Notes: a model not told the origin generated them from the letters alone. Shown: positions 43,774 to 55,309, counted from the stretch's first letter. The stretch: DNA of 64,000 bases from Clostridium cellulovorans 743B (GCF_000145275.1 NC_014393.1:2728001-2792000); one strand, 5' to 3'. Numbers and translations are program-made.

Positions 43774-44702
43774 TTAAGCTAATTCAAGCTCATCATACAC
43801 TTCTGAAATATTTTCTTCCTGTTGTTTAACTACATCATCATCCATAATCACCTCATCATCCTTTTTATCCATATCAAGTAATGCATTTAGTTCAAATTGA
43901 CGAGCAAGCTTTATTTTTAAATCTTCTTCATACTGGAATGGCTTTTCAAATTCAACCTTTGATTGCTCTAAATTTCTTTCATGCTCTAATACCTTTTCTT
44001 TCAATTTTTCTACTCTGCTTTCAAGATTACTCAATGTATGTTCAATTCTAAGCATATTACCATGAGGACTATCTCCAAGCTCTATTGAATACCTTAACTG
44101 TCCCTTAATGATAAGTTCATAGGTTTCATAAAAGTTTTTCCTTTTTAGCAACAGGTCAAAAGCTCCAATTGTTCCAACTTTAAGTTCTCCCTCTTTAGGA
44201 ACTTTTTCATAGATACTTTGAAGCATTAAACCTGCCTTTTCTCTTTCATCAAAAGTTATGCCGTTAATAACAATAGAAAACTCTTCGCTTTTGCTTAAAT
44301 CTCTATTTTTAATATCTTCAGTAATAGCTTTTATTTTCTCCTTAGCTTCTTCTATAAGTTTTGGATACTTATATGTAAAGTTATCTTCCATAGTATATTT
44401 CTTGCTGTCATAGGCTGATTTAAGCACTCTTAATCTAGATATATCATTATCTATGTCCATCTTTTCTTTTATCATAGGATTACCTGTTGCTAATGCTTTA
44501 ACTTCCGCAAAGGATAAAACAGTTTCATCGATATCTTCACAGTTTCTTGCCACAGATTTTGAAGTCATTATTTGAGTTATGAATCTTTGCTTTTGCTCTA
44601 CAATATTCCATAAATAAGCGTCAAATGTATTCTTCGTAACGTATCTATAAATATTAACCTCACTATTCATATTACCTTGCCTTATAATTCTTCCCTCACG
44701 CT
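43774..44702 (-). CDS. Methylase/helicase, second exon (C-terminal part)
   Basis: The exon starts with AG-CGT right after the group II intron and completes QREGRIIRQGNMNSEVNIYR, helicase motif VI of the SNF2 type. VEQKQRFITQIMTSKSVARN and a coiled-coil tail follow. It encodes about 309 residues. Sequence upstream of 44702 in the same frame (WVLSL) belongs to the intron end, not the protein. Confidence 0.9.
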
Positions 44703-44764
44703 GTAGGCTAAGCACCCAACGCCTTTCCATATTTCTATGGTAGGTTTTCAAGTACTCGCCCCCA

Positions 44765-44796
44765 AACCGTACTTACACCTCTCAATGTATACGGCT
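44765..44796 (-). ncRNA. Group II intron domain V
   Basis: A 32-nt hairpin beginning AGCCGTATAC and ending AAGTACGGTT with a GAGA tetraloop-like centre. It carries the AGC catalytic triad at its 5' start. It lies 14 bp after the maturase stop and about 60 nt before the 3' splice site, the expected place. Confidence 0.88.
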
Positions 44797-44810
44797 TTCC
44801 ATTTATAAAC

Positions 44811-46625
44811 TTAATCTAACTTGCCACAATGTAATTTTTTATGACATTCTAAACACAGTGCCAATGTTTTTCGTCTCCTTGCTATCATAAGAGTTTCCCA
44901 GAAATTTTTTCCTTGTAAGTCCTTTAATTTCCTTATGTGATGTATTTCTATTGTGGCATTTTCTTTGCCACATATTTCACATTTATTTGCTCTTAACCTT
45001 TCAATTAGACTTGTGCTGCTAAAATATTTAATACCATCTGGTATTAAATCAGCATTTTTCCTTAGACATTCCTTTTGTCTCTTAAACCCTTCATTATAAA
45101 AAAGTCTTACTCTTTCAATACCTTTTGAATTTTTATATCTAATTCCAAAGTCTTTATTAATTCTAAACTTTTCTATAATATCTGCTTTTGTAGTTCTATA
45201 TTTTGTTGCATAGGTTTTATACATACTATACTCCATAATATATTTGAAACTGTTAATAATTGAACTGTTATTGGCAATGCAATAATAATTATAAAATCCT
45301 CGAATTTCAGAATTATATCTATCTAAAATTTCTAAATCATCACAATCTTTCATATTATATCGTGCAGTAGGTTTCCAAACTTCCTTATCTTGGTGATAAG
45401 TTAATTTCATGGCACTATAATCAATCAAACGCTTTTTTATTATATCTGTTGATACCTCTAAGACCACCCTACCAGTATAATTCCTAACTAATCTGCCAGC
45501 CTTATCACGTTTACTTAGATTGCTTTTTCTAACATATATTTTATAACTTAGAAAATTTGCTTTATCTTTTGCATTAGTAATTAGCGTTTTTTCTTCTGAT
45601 AGTTCAAGTTGTAGTTTTTCAGCTAAGAAAGTTTTAATATCTTCTTTGATTTTTCTACATTCTTCCTTACTACCAATTACGCCGCATAACCAATCATCTG
45701 CGTAACGGATATATATTAACCTTTTATATTCCGTATCCATAGGATTTCCATATGGTATAAAAACTCTTGCTTTTTCCAACTCTCTTATTTTTGTTATTGC
45801 TTTATATTTTTCGGTTTCATTAACAGCTTTACTAAATTCTACCCTGGCAAGTCTAAGAGCATCTTTATTTTGACGGTATTCTAAGGTTACTTCTCTTCGT
45901 TTACCATTTCTAAATAATTTAACATATTCTTTCATGTACTTATCAAATTTATCTAAATAGATATTTGCAAGTATTGGACTTATGATTCCGCCTTGAGGGC
46001 AACCAGAAAATGTCTTATGAAAAGTCCATTCTTCCATATATCCTGCATTTAAAAACTTCCGTATTAGCCTCATAAATCTTTGATCATTTATTCTTTCGCT
46101 TAAAATGTTAATCATTTTATCATGATTAATGTTATCAAAAAAGCTTTTAATATCGCCTTCAATAAACCATTTTACACCAGTAAAAGTTGCTTGTATTTTA
46201 GAAAGTGCAGTATGACAACTTTTGTTTGGTCTGAAACCGTGTGAAGTTTCTTCAAAATATCCTTCGTAAATTGACTCAAGTATCATTCTAATGACTTCTT
46301 GTAGCAATTTATCTTCAAAAGAAGGTATTCCAAGAGGACGTAATTTCCCATTTTTCTTAGGAATATATGTCCTGCGAGATGGTTTAGGTTGATAACTTTC
46401 ATTTCTTAGCGAATTTATTATATTAGTTATTCTTTTCAAGCTCATACCATCAATTGTTTGATTGTCTGTGCCTTTTGTCATGTTTCCTTCATTTGTATAG
46501 ATTCTTTGATAAGCAGTTAAATACATTTCCTCATTATAAAGTAAGCGATATAATCGTTCATACTTATAATTCTTATTATTACTGTGTTTTGTTAGACTTA
46601 TTAACATGTTTTGAGGATTTCTCAT
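44811..46625 (-). CDS. ltrA: Group II intron reverse transcriptase/maturase
   Basis: A 604-residue protein. Reverse-transcriptase blocks include RPLGIPSFEDKLLQEVIR, FIEGDIKSFFDNINHD and IRYADDWLCGV (active-site YADD near residue 307). A maturase (X) domain follows, then an HNH endonuclease at the end (CEICGKENATIEIHHIRK, LCLECHKKLHCGK). All parts needed for splicing help and retrohoming are present. It is read from inside the intron. Confidence 0.96.
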   Translation of the reverse strand: MRNPQNMLISLTKHSNNKNYKYERLYRLLYNEEMYLTAYQRIYTNEGNMTKGTDNQTIDGMSLKRITNIINSLRNESYQPKPSRRTYIPKKNGKLRPLGIPSFEDKLLQEVIRMILESIYEGYFEETSHGFRPNKSCHTALSKIQATFTGVKWFIEGDIKSFFDNINHDKMINILSERINDQRFMRLIRKFLNAGYMEEWTFHKTFSGCPQGGIISPILANIYLDKFDKYMKEYVKLFRNGKRREVTLEYRQNKDALRLARVEFSKAVNETEKYKAITKIRELEKARVFIPYGNPMDTEYKRLIYIRYADDWLCGVIGSKEECRKIKEDIKTFLAEKLQLELSEEKTLITNAKDKANFLSYKIYVRKSNLSKRDKAGRLVRNYTGRVVLEVSTDIIKKRLIDYSAMKLTYHQDKEVWKPTARYNMKDCDDLEILDRYNSEIRGFYNYYCIANNSSIINSFKYIMEYSMYKTYATKYRTTKADIIEKFRINKDFGIRYKNSKGIERVRLFYNEGFKRQKECLRKNADLIPDGIKYFSSTSLIERLRANKCEICGKENATIEIHHIRKLKDLQGKNFWETLMIARRRKTLALCLECHKKLHCGKLD

Positions 46626-47194
46626 AGTGTCTCACACACCTTCCTTAATTAATGTTAATGTTATAAACTGTTCTCCTTCGCCACGTACAAGGCTTTCCCT
46701 TGCTCAGACTACTACGAGAACTCCGTTACCATATCAAATATTCATAAGCCTTTTGCTTAATAGCTTGAATTTCAAGCATTTTGATTTAGGTAATCTCCGT
46801 TTAGTTACATAATAACTTAGCTTGATAAATTGTCGGATACGACTTTCACCCTTTTATGCTTATTGCATATATGCTGTAAATTCCTATGCCCCTAATCCTC
46901 GAACAGTGAAAAAGGGGATTTACAGTATGAGGATTTATAGCTATCTTACCTCACAGTCCCGACACAGACCATTTAGGCTATCGTTCAATCAGTTTAGATT
47001 TTATCCTCATATTTATCATTTCATCCTACCATTCAGTCGTGGTTTGATAACTAACCAACTTATGGCTTTTACCGACATGCTATTTTCCTTGATATTTGAT
47101 TTCTCTCACAAGTCAATCGGTAGATGACAGACTATCTAGGACATGTCTGCTACTTTGCTAAAGTAGATTTATTATGCACCCATTACGGACGCAC

Positions 47195-50100
47195 GTTCTA
47201 TATCGCTTGGTCGATATGGACAATCTAAATGATGAAGTGCTATAAGCCTGTCCTGTATGTTTGTTCCTGTGCCCATTTTAGGGGTACTCCCTATAATCAC
47301 TCTTTTATTACCTGACCTCATATCAGAAAACATTTGCTCACGCTGAACTTCATTTTTAGCATCATGTATAAAGCAGACTTCATCTTCCTTCATTCCTAGA
47401 TTTATAAGTTCTTGCTTTATGTAAGGATAAATAGAAAAACGCCCATCATTATTAGGCGTTCCAACATCACAGAATACTATTTGGGTTCCTTTTATATCTT
47501 GAGATTTTATGTACTCTTCATATATATTTTCTATACATTTATTAACCTTTGATTCTGGATCATTATCTGCACTGCTTACTAAAAGTCTTGGATCTGTTCC
47601 CAGAATTCTTGCTTCATTTGTAATTTTCAGCATGTTGTCAAAGGCTGGGTCAACTGCTCCATTTCTTATTCTTTCTGCTCTAGTTACAAAGTCTTGCATA
47701 ATATCTTTTGTAAATTCACTAGGTTCAGAAGCTACTAAAATATACTTATCATTCTTTAACTTTGGAACTGGCAGCTTTAACATATCTGCTGTTTGAACAT
47801 CTGCCATATCCTTAAATAAAGTCATTAACTCAGGAAGATTTGTAAACTTTGAAAATCTACTTCTAAATCTATAACCAGATCCTTCAGGTGCTAGCTCTAA
47901 AGAAGATACTACTTCACCAAAGTTAGCTGCCCAGGCATCAAAATGATGTATACCTCTTTTTTCAAGCTGATGATTTTGAAGATATCTCTGCATTACATAC
48001 ATTTCTACCATAGAATTTGATAGGGGAGTTCCTGTTGCAAAAATAACTCCACGACCTTCATTAAGTTCTTGAATGTACTGACACTTCATAAGCATATCAC
48101 TTGATTTTTTAGCTCTTGTATTGGATATTCCAGCAACATTTCTCATTTTAGAAAATGTGGCACAATTCTTATACGAATGTGCCTCATCAACAAAGAGACA
48201 ATCAATACCTAGTTCCTCAAAATTTATAACATCATCTTTTCGTGATTCATCGAGTAAGCTCTTTAGATCTGTTTCAAGAGACTTTTTAAATCTCTCCATT
48301 TGCTTAATTGACCAATTCTCACCTCGTTCTCTTTTAGTTTCTTCAATGGCATAAGTCATTTGATTAATTTGATCATTAAGCATTCTTTCTTGTCTTTCCT
48401 TTGATATTGGTATTTTCTCGAATTGAGTATGACCGATAATAACAGCATCATAAGCTCCTGTAGCTATTCTGCTTACAAATCTTCTGCGATTCTGTTTCTC
48501 AAAATCTTTCTTCGTAGTAACAAGGATATTGGAAGAAGGATAAAGCCTTAAAAACTCTGCCCCCATTTGTTCTGTTAAATGATTTGGCACTACATAGATA
48601 CTCTTTTTAGCAAGTCCTAATCTCTTAAGCTCCATTCCACTGGCAATCATCTCGAAGCTTTTCCCAGCACCAACACAATGTGCTAGTAGTGTACTTCCTC
48701 CATAAAGAGTTCTTGCTATAGCATTAACCTGGTGTTGTCTAAGCTTAATATCTGGATTCATTCCTGGGAATGTAAGATGTGAACCATCATATTCTCTAAG
48801 TCTGATATTATTGAAGTTTTCGTTATAGAAATTAACATACTTCTTTCTTCTTTCAGGGTCTCTAAATATCCAACTCTTAAACTCTTCCTTAATTTGATTT
48901 TGCTTTTCTCTAGCTAACATGGTTTCCTTTTGGTTAATAACATATTTTACTTTATCACCATCATCAACTCTATCCTTTACCGTTACGGTTCTAAGATTTA
49001 AGCTTTCCTCAATGATATAATAACCACTTAGTCTTTTCGTTCCATAAATTTCTGTTGCTAATATAGAATTACTATCTACACCTTTATTCTCTATGGTCCA
49101 GGAAGCGTTATAACTATTGTAATGCACCTGAACTTCATTGTTAGCATAACGTGAATTAAAGTTCTGACAATATCTCGGAGTTCCTAAAGTCTCATAGATA
49201 AACTTTTCTATATCAGCTTCTTCAATCCAAGTAGTACCTATTCTAATATCAATTTCACTAGCTTCAAGATTCTTTGGTTTAACTTTTTCTAAGGCATCAA
49301 TGTTACTATCAAATAACTCAGGATTTGTTTCTGCATAAATTTTAGCAATCTTTAGTTTTTGTCTTACATTGCCACTTAGATATTGATCTTGTGTTTCCCA
49401 TCCTAGTAAAGAATTATCTTTATCATAGTGTTCAGGATTTAAAAAGATATGTCCTTTAAGTTCTGACAATAATTCTTCCTCACTTTTATGATAAAGCTGT
49501 GTCATTAAAGGTATATCAACTTTACCTTTCTCATTTAAGCTAACAGTAAGAGCTTCTAGTGCTGTATCTACCGATGTGATTTTCTCCAGTGGTCTTATGG
49601 TTTGCTTAGTGAACATATCAGCTTTTTTAACATTTCCATCGTCGTCTACGATTTCTAAGGATGAAAGCAATGGATAGTCGTTATCCTCCCTAAAAGCCGA
49701 GTTATTTGTTTTTGATGTTATAAATCCTAGCTTTTTTACAAAGTTATCATATCTTTCATTTAATACTTCTTGCTTTAATTTTAATTCTTCCTTTGTGCAG
49801 CCTTTTGTTTGAATATCAATAATTTTTCTTGTTATTTCTCTTATACCATGAAGCCCTTTAATTCTGTCTAATGCTTTCCCTGTAATATCACACTTCCTCA
49901 TAATCGCATTTTCTCGATAATATAGTTTGCCTTCAACAAAAGTGTAAGTATAGTTTCTTACGTTAGGGTCAGCAGAAATAACATCTTCTTGGCTCTCTTC
50001 TTTTCTTTCATAACCTTCAATATTAGCACTTAAATTTTTAACAGCTTTATTTAAAGAATCGGAAAGATTAAAGTTTTCATCTTCATTAATCAATGTTGTA

Positions 50101-52502
50101 TATCTGCTGTTTTCACCAAACATCCTTTTATCGAAAACCATTTTACCAAGAAGCATTTCTGGATTATCAATAAAGTATTCATTTACTGGAATCTTATCTT
50201 CTGTTAATCCAACATGAAGCCAATTAGGTTCACTTACAGCTACTCTTTCTCTCTTTTGTAGAAACAATATATCTGCTGTAACTTCTGTATTTGCATTAGC
50301 TTTAAAGGCTGTATTCGGAAGCCTTATAGCTCCAACTAAATCAGCTCTTTGAGCAATATATTTTCTAACTGAAGGATTTTCCTTATCAAGAGTTCCCTTG
50401 CTAGTTATAAAAGCAATTATCCCTCCTGGTCTTACCTTATCTAAAGCCTTACCAAAAAAATAATCATGAATCATGAAATTATGCTTATCATAAGTTGGAT
50501 CATAAAGCTTGTAATCTCCAAAAGGCACATTTCCAATGGCAACATCAAAGAAGTTATCTGGATAATCTGTTGTTTCAAAACCTTGTATCTTTATGTTTGC
50601 CTTTTGATAAAGCTGTTTTGCTATTCGTCCTGAAATATCATCAAGCTCTACACCATAAAGTTTTGATTTATTCATTGTATTTGGAATCATTGAGAAGAAA
50701 TTTCCTACACCCATTGCAGGCTCTAAAATATTTCCTTCCTTAAAACCAAAATTCTCTAAAGCTTTATAAATATTCTCAATGATTAATGGATCTGTATAGT
50801 GAGCATTAGGGGTTGATGCCCTTGCACTGTTGTATTCTTCTTCTGATAATAAACCTTTAAGTTCCGCATATTCATTACTCCATGAACTAGAATTTTTATC
50901 AAAAGCTTGTGGCATTCCACCCCAGCCAACATATTTTGCAAGTGTTTTCTGCTCCATTGCAGTTGCAAGTCTCTTTTCTTTTTCAATTGCCTTTAAGGTT
51001 TTTATGGCTTCAACATTATTCTTAAATTTTGTCTTAACACCGCCAACTCCAATTTCATCTTCTGGACTATATCTATAGTTCATTTTATCTTCAATAGGAG
51101 TTTTTAATTGTCCTAAATCAACTTCTTTTGGCTCAATGTTTTTATCATCAAAGTGGTTGCTCTTATTATCATCAGCTCCATTAACTTCACTGTTTTCAAT
51201 CCAATTTAAAACTCCTGGCTTATAATTATCAAGAGCATTATTTTTATAAGCTTCCCAGGAACTTTCTTTAATCTTTTCCTGGTCTACTGTGATTTCAGTT
51301 TCTTTTTCATTATTTTCATAAATAAAAAAAGAGCCACTACTATGTGACTCAAAAATATCTAGCTGCTGTTGATTTATCTCTCTTTGAACACTATTTCCTT
51401 CAGAACTATTTCCTCCGCTGCTGCCTTCACTTGTTCCCTGTGTCTGTAGGTTTCCATTGTGTTCTCTGGATTCTTTATTGGATTTTCCTTTAACATCTGT
51501 TCCATGATTATGTTCAGTCTCTGATGAGCTTCTTCGTTGACCTTGTGCATTGTCTCCATCAGTTCCCCTTTCATCAGCAGAAGACTGTATCTCTGATAAT
51601 GATTGTCCTTTAAATAATTCATCGCCATCTGTCCGTATTTCCCTAGTGGTTTCTGGTCGTCCTTCTCTTCCTTGGATATTTGAAGCTTCGGATAAAGTAT
51701 TCCATCCACTTCCTCGTATTCTAGCTCTAGTGGTTCTTTCATTGTTCTTCACCATCCTTTTTTCTTTAATGATTTCAGTTATTTCTTGCTCAAATTCCTT
51801 AAGTATTTCTCTTGAAACACTTAAAGCAGCATTGCCCAATTTTAAAGTAAAGGGCAATGTATTAAAATGACTTACAAGATTAAAACAATCAACATTCTTA
51901 TATACCCTTGATTCTATTCCACATCTTTTAGCTACAATATAATGAATACTATCAATAACTGTATCCATAAAGTTTTGTCTTACACCTTGATCTGGAAGAT
52001 TATTCAGCCAAGAAGCTTCTATATCTCCTTTAAAATCTGTGATATATTCTGGTATATTGATGTTTACCTTAAGCTCTGCTAAATCACTTATTATATTATC
52101 TAGCTTATCATAATTAACCCCATATTTCATGTTAATTCTTCCTATCAGTTCCTTTTCAATATCTTTATCCAAGGACCATAGTTTAGGAATTGTATTAGGA
52201 TAACCATGGGTATCACTAATATCAAATAAGTAGTCTAGCTTTAGATTCTGTCTCCTTGTATCAAAAACTGCTATACTTCTAACACCTTTGTTTATGTACC
52301 TACCTATTTTCTTATTCCAAATATCCATTGTAGCTACCATAGTTGCATTAGGTCTTTGAGCATAAATTAAAATAGCATTGTCAAAGTTATATTTGTATAC
52401 TTTTGATGCAAAGTTTAAAAAGTCTTTCCATTCATCCTTGCTACTGGTTACTGTTTTAGTAATCTTAGCATAAATGTCTTTTACTTCGGTAATTCTCTTC
52501 AT
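47195..52502 (-). CDS. Methylase/helicase, first exon (N-terminal part)
   Basis: About 1,769 codons. Residues 1-230 resemble the ArdC-like N-terminus found on these proteins (KDEWKDFLNFASKVYKYNFD, NATMVATMDIWNKK). A low-complexity linker follows (about 255-420). The N6-adenine methylase-like part has EPAMGVGNFF near 590 and GNVPFGD near 660. The SNF2-type helicase has CVGAGKS near 1277, FVDEAHSYKN near 1437 and ATGTPLSN. The spliced protein has 2,078 residues. Such giants are hallmarks of large clostridial plasmids and elements and may protect or process incoming DNA. In unspliced mRNA translation ends seven codons into the intron (RASVMGA). Confidence 0.9.
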
Positions 52503-52512
52503 CTAACCCTCC

Positions 52513-53493
52513 TTATTTTTCATTGTAAAAATATAATTCCAAAGCTCTTTCAATAGTTTCTTCAATCTCTGTCTGCTTTGTTTCTGCCGTAAAAAACCTA
52601 TTGATAAGCTTAGGTTTCAATTTAATAGTTCCTGGTTTATTTGTTTTTGGTTTCTTATTTAAATCTCCTGAGAGAATAGAATAAGCTGTTTCTTGGTTTA
52701 ACTTTTTACTTTCTGAATAGATCCTTAAGGTTTCTGCTTTTTTCATATCAACCTTAAAGTTGTTTTCTGATAAAATTTCTTCTACAATATCTTGCTCTTC
52801 ATTATTTAAATATGAAAGTTCTACTGCTGCAACAAAGGGTATTTCTTCAACATCTAACCTTTCTTTCAATTCCAGTATAAGGTTACATATTCTCAAATAC
52901 CTTGATACAGTTCTTCCTGAAAGCTTATAACTTTTTCCTGTTTCATCAACACTTGTTAACTTCTCGCCAAGTTGGCGAGAAGTTTCCTCAGCCTTGATTT
53001 CATCAGCCTTGAGATAGGTTTCAATTTCTTTTAAAATATCTGTCCTTTTACCTTGAGAAGCTAAAGCTTTATGATGTTGTTGCAATGCAGTTGCTCTTTC
53101 AGAATGAAGCATATCACTAAAAGAACGCTGCATTAAATTAGTTTTAGTCACAATAAGCATAGCTTCATCATCTTGAAGGCTGTCCTTAATTATAACTGGA
53201 ACTTTTAATAACCCAGCTTTCTTAGCTGCATTCACCCTATTGTGTCCTGACAAAATCTCATATTCTGTTCCAATTGGTCTTATAATTATAGGAACAATAA
53301 CACCAAACTCCTTTATACTCTTGACCATATTATCAAAGCGTTCATCATCATATAATTTGAAAGGATGATTCCTGTACGGAATTAGCTTTTCTATTTCAAC
53401 TTCATCAACTGCTACTTCATTTTCTCGTTCATCTTTAGATTCATCCATGCCAAACATGTCTGCTGCTAAACTCATCAGTTTCTTTTCACTCAA
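52513..53493 (-). CDS. parB: ParB-family partition protein
   Basis: A 326-residue protein. The ParB/Srx domain has IRPIGTEYEILSGHNRVNAA near residue 85 and a downstream helix-turn-helix region (ETSRQLGEKL, YKLSGRTVSRYLRI). It binds centromere sites and works with ParA. Its start overlaps the parA stop by 4 bp. No classical parS palindrome was found. Confidence 0.92.
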   Translation of the reverse strand: MSEKKLMSLAADMFGMDESKDERENEVAVDEVEIEKLIPYRNHPFKLYDDERFDNMVKSIKEFGVIVPIIIRPIGTEYEILSGHNRVNAAKKAGLLKVPVIIKDSLQDDEAMLIVTKTNLMQRSFSDMLHSERATALQQHHKALASQGKRTDILKEIETYLKADEIKAEETSRQLGEKLTSVDETGKSYKLSGRTVSRYLRICNLILELKERLDVEEIPFVAAVELSYLNNEEQDIVEEILSENNFKVDMKKAETLRIYSESKKLNQETAYSILSGDLNKKPKTNKPGTIKLKPKLINRFFTAETKQTEIEETIERALELYFYNEK

Positions 53494-54269
53494 ATTTCAA
53501 CAACCTCCTTTGCAAATTCAACATAAGCTCCAGATACTTTATTCTTAGGATCATACTCAATAGTACTCTTGCTTTTCATGTTAGCTTCGCCAACCCTAAC
53601 AGAAGTAGGTATCTTATTTCTAAATATATTGATATGGCTTCCGTAAGCTTCCTGAATTATCTTCAAAACCTCCTTTGATAACTTCATTCTTTCTGCGTAC
53701 ATAGTTAAAAGTATTCCATCTACCGATATCTTAGGATTGATTCTTTTCTTAACCCTAATGATATTTCTTAAAAGTAGCTCTAAACCTTTAGCAGAAAGAT
53801 ATTGAGGAGTAACAGGTATCATTACACTATCACAAGCAGCTAAAGCGTTTATAGTTAACATCCCTAGTGATGGAGAACAATCAATAATCACATAATCATA
53901 GCCATCTTTTATCTCATCAATTATGGATCTTAGCACTTGCTCTCTACTCATCACATTAACTAACGCTACTTCAATAGCTGACAACTCTAAGTTACATGGA
54001 ATTAAATCAAGATTTCCCATTGATATTATGTAATCTTCTTTACTTGGTAAATTCTTTTCCTCAATAGCCAATGCCATAAGATTATATATAGTAGTTTGAA
54101 TATTATCAGTGTTATCATAACCAAAACATACCGTTAAGCTACTTTGTGGATCAAAGTCTATAAGTAAAACTTTCTTTCCCATTTGAGATAATGCATATCC
54201 TAAGTTAAGCGTCGTAGTAGTTTTTCCGACGCCTCCTTTTTGATTTACGATAGAAATTACCTTACCCAT
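53490..54269 (-). CDS. parA: ParA-family partition ATPase
   Basis: A 259-residue Soj-like protein with the deviant Walker A KGGVGKTT at residues 11-18, LLIDFDPQSS and VIIDCSPSLG. It lacks an N-terminal HTH, so it is the type Ib/Soj form. It drives segregation of ParB-bound plasmid. It is the first gene of the leftward parA-parB operon and is preceded by stem-loops. Confidence 0.95.
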   Translation of the reverse strand: MGKVISIVNQKGGVGKTTTTLNLGYALSQMGKKVLLIDFDPQSSLTVCFGYDNTDNIQTTIYNLMALAIEEKNLPSKEDYIISMGNLDLIPCNLELSAIEVALVNVMSREQVLRSIIDEIKDGYDYVIIDCSPSLGMLTINALAACDSVMIPVTPQYLSAKGLELLLRNIIRVKKRINPKISVDGILLTMYAERMKLSKEVLKIIQEAYGSHINIFRNKIPTSVRVGEANMKSKSTIEYDPKNKVSGAYVEFAKEVVEI

Positions 54270-54302
54270 TTTGTTTATTCCACCTTTCCTAAATTGATAT
54301 TA

Positions 54303-54337
54303 AACCAAGAAATTCTATAATCTAAAATTCCTTGGTT
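54303..54337. promoter_or_regulatory. Inverted repeat upstream of parA
   Basis: AACCAAG-A-AATT and AATT-C-CTTGGTT form an interrupted stem 34 bp upstream of the parA start. It may be an attenuator, an operator or a partition site. Confidence 0.5.
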
Positions 54338-54351
54338 CAGTATCAATAGAT

Positions 54352-54377
54352 AAGGTCAAGAAAATCTCCTTGACCTT
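54352..54377. promoter_or_regulatory. Second inverted repeat upstream of parA
   Basis: AAGGTCAAG and CTTGACCTT pair perfectly over 9 bp around AAAATCTC. Together with the stem 15 bp away it forms a double hairpin in the probable parA 5' leader. Confidence 0.5.
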
Positions 54378-54433
54378 ATAAACCATTGACAGTATTGTAT
54401 TTTTTCTTACCCCAATACAAGGAACATTCCAAG

Positions 54434-54535
54434 CTACTTGTGATTAGCAAGTATCATAAGCTTTTCAATTAAAGCCTCAATCACTATGTGAAAGCTATCT
54501 TCCATAGGATACTTAGGACTAGATAGAAGTATCAT
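54434..54535 (-). CDS. Possible 33-residue protein
   Basis: A short frame MILLSSPKYPMEDSFHIVIE followed by ALIEKLMILANHK. The frame stays open upstream with plausible coding (ACDNLSTEI) but has no earlier start, and no ribosome site stands out. It may be a relic of a longer gene or a leader peptide of parA. Confidence 0.3.
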   Translation of the reverse strand: MILLSSPKYPMEDSFHIVIEALIEKLMILANHK

Positions 54536-54725
54536 TATTTCCGTGGATAGATTATCGCAAGCAGATTTATCAAATCTGTTTTTAGTAGGAGTTTATCGCT
54601 CTTTTCACATTAGTAAAAGTCCTGGCGTTCCCCTTTCATCGCTTTCAGAATTCCTCTGCTATCCAGTAACGTACTTGAAATGTTGTATCAAATTTTCAAA
54701 GAACAGGTAAGAACATATGTAAAAA

Positions 54726-54853
54726 TGTCCTCACTGTATAGCCTTGGGTTAAAAAATAGGTTTATGAACATCTAATTGGGGTACAAGATGCCATAAATAC
54801 AGGTGCTCTCCTAAATTTCTTTTTTCATGTTACAAGGCTATATAGTGAGGACA
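54726..54853. repeat. Large inverted repeat with 21-bp arms
   Basis: TGTCCTCACTGTATAGCCTT plus G at the left pairs with the arm at 54833-54853 (ending TATAGTGAGGACA) with a single mismatch and an 86-nt loop. No coding sequence is inside. It is the most prominent palindrome of the control region and might be an origin element, a partition site or element ends. From 54536 to 54989 no gene is visible. Confidence 0.6.
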
Positions 54854-54989
54854 CTTATGATCTACTCATAAGTTTGCGTGCCCTCTCAAGGTCATATCTA
54901 TCTTCTATTAATGGTGACTTATTGTTTCCAGTATCTTATTTGATTTATAATTCCAACTTTCTATTGAATGACTAAATTAATCTCTATCT

Positions 54990-55139
54990 TTATGCCGTTT
55001 GACCATTTTCTAATACTTTAATTAAAAAGCCTAATTGCTCCGTAGTTAATTTTTCTGCTACTATACTTGCCATAACTTCAGCATATTTTTCTTCAAGCTC
55101 AGTCATATCTTTAGGAAGTATTACTGTAACTGTGCTCAT
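54990..55139 (-). CDS. Small protein of the plasmid control region, 49 residues
   Basis: MSTVTVILPKDMTELEEKYA followed by EVMASIVAEKLTTEQLGFLI and KVLENGQTA. The ATG has an AAGGGG site 8 bp upstream. The acidic helical composition and the sequence quality suggest a real gene. The family is not known; small proteins of this kind often sit beside plasmid replication or copy-control genes. Confidence 0.55.
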   Translation of the reverse strand: MSTVTVILPKDMTELEEKYAEVMASIVAEKLTTEQLGFLIKVLENGQTA

Positions 55140-55171
55140 ATTGTAATCCCCTTATCTTTTAATACTTATAA

Positions 55172-55309
55172 TTAAATTTTATGTTTGTCCTCAATTTTGG
55201 TTACAGATGTTTGTGTGATTTTTCTCTCGTTTTGAGTGTGTGCTTCTGCTAAAAAATCAACTTCCTTAAGAAGTTGTTCCTGCCTTATTAGAATATCTTT
55301 AGTTTTCAT
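55172..55309 (-). CDS. Small charged protein, 45 residues
   Basis: MKTKDILIRQEQLLKEVDFL then AEAHTQNERKITQTSVTKIE. The ATG is preceded by AAGGAGGGAACAT, a strong site, so I start here rather than at the earlier in-frame ATG. It is divergent from the XRE repressor and follows its operator-like palindromes. Function unknown. Confidence 0.55.
   Translation of the reverse strand: MKTKDILIRQEQLLKEVDFLAEAHTQNERKITQTSVTKIEDKHKI

Larger units (their letters stand above)
44703..47194 (-). mobile_element. Group II intron, 2,492 nt
   Basis: The 5' end GTGCG fits the group II consensus GUGYG, and the 3' end ...CCTAC fits the AY rule. Exons joined across it give GAA-CAG-CGT (E-Q-R), restoring DIEQREGRIIRQ in the helicase. 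Exon lengths 5,308 and 929 nt add to 6,237, exactly divisible by three. It encodes an intact reverse transcriptase/maturase, so it is probably mobile and self-removing from the mRNA. Confidence 0.93.

Noticed and set aside
46627..47127. Rightward frames of 61 and 101 codons
   Set aside because: They are antisense to the 5' ribozyme part of the group II intron.
54270..54400. A classical parS site for ParB
   Set aside because: No TGTTTCACGTGAAACA-like palindrome was found; the palindromes present have other sequences.
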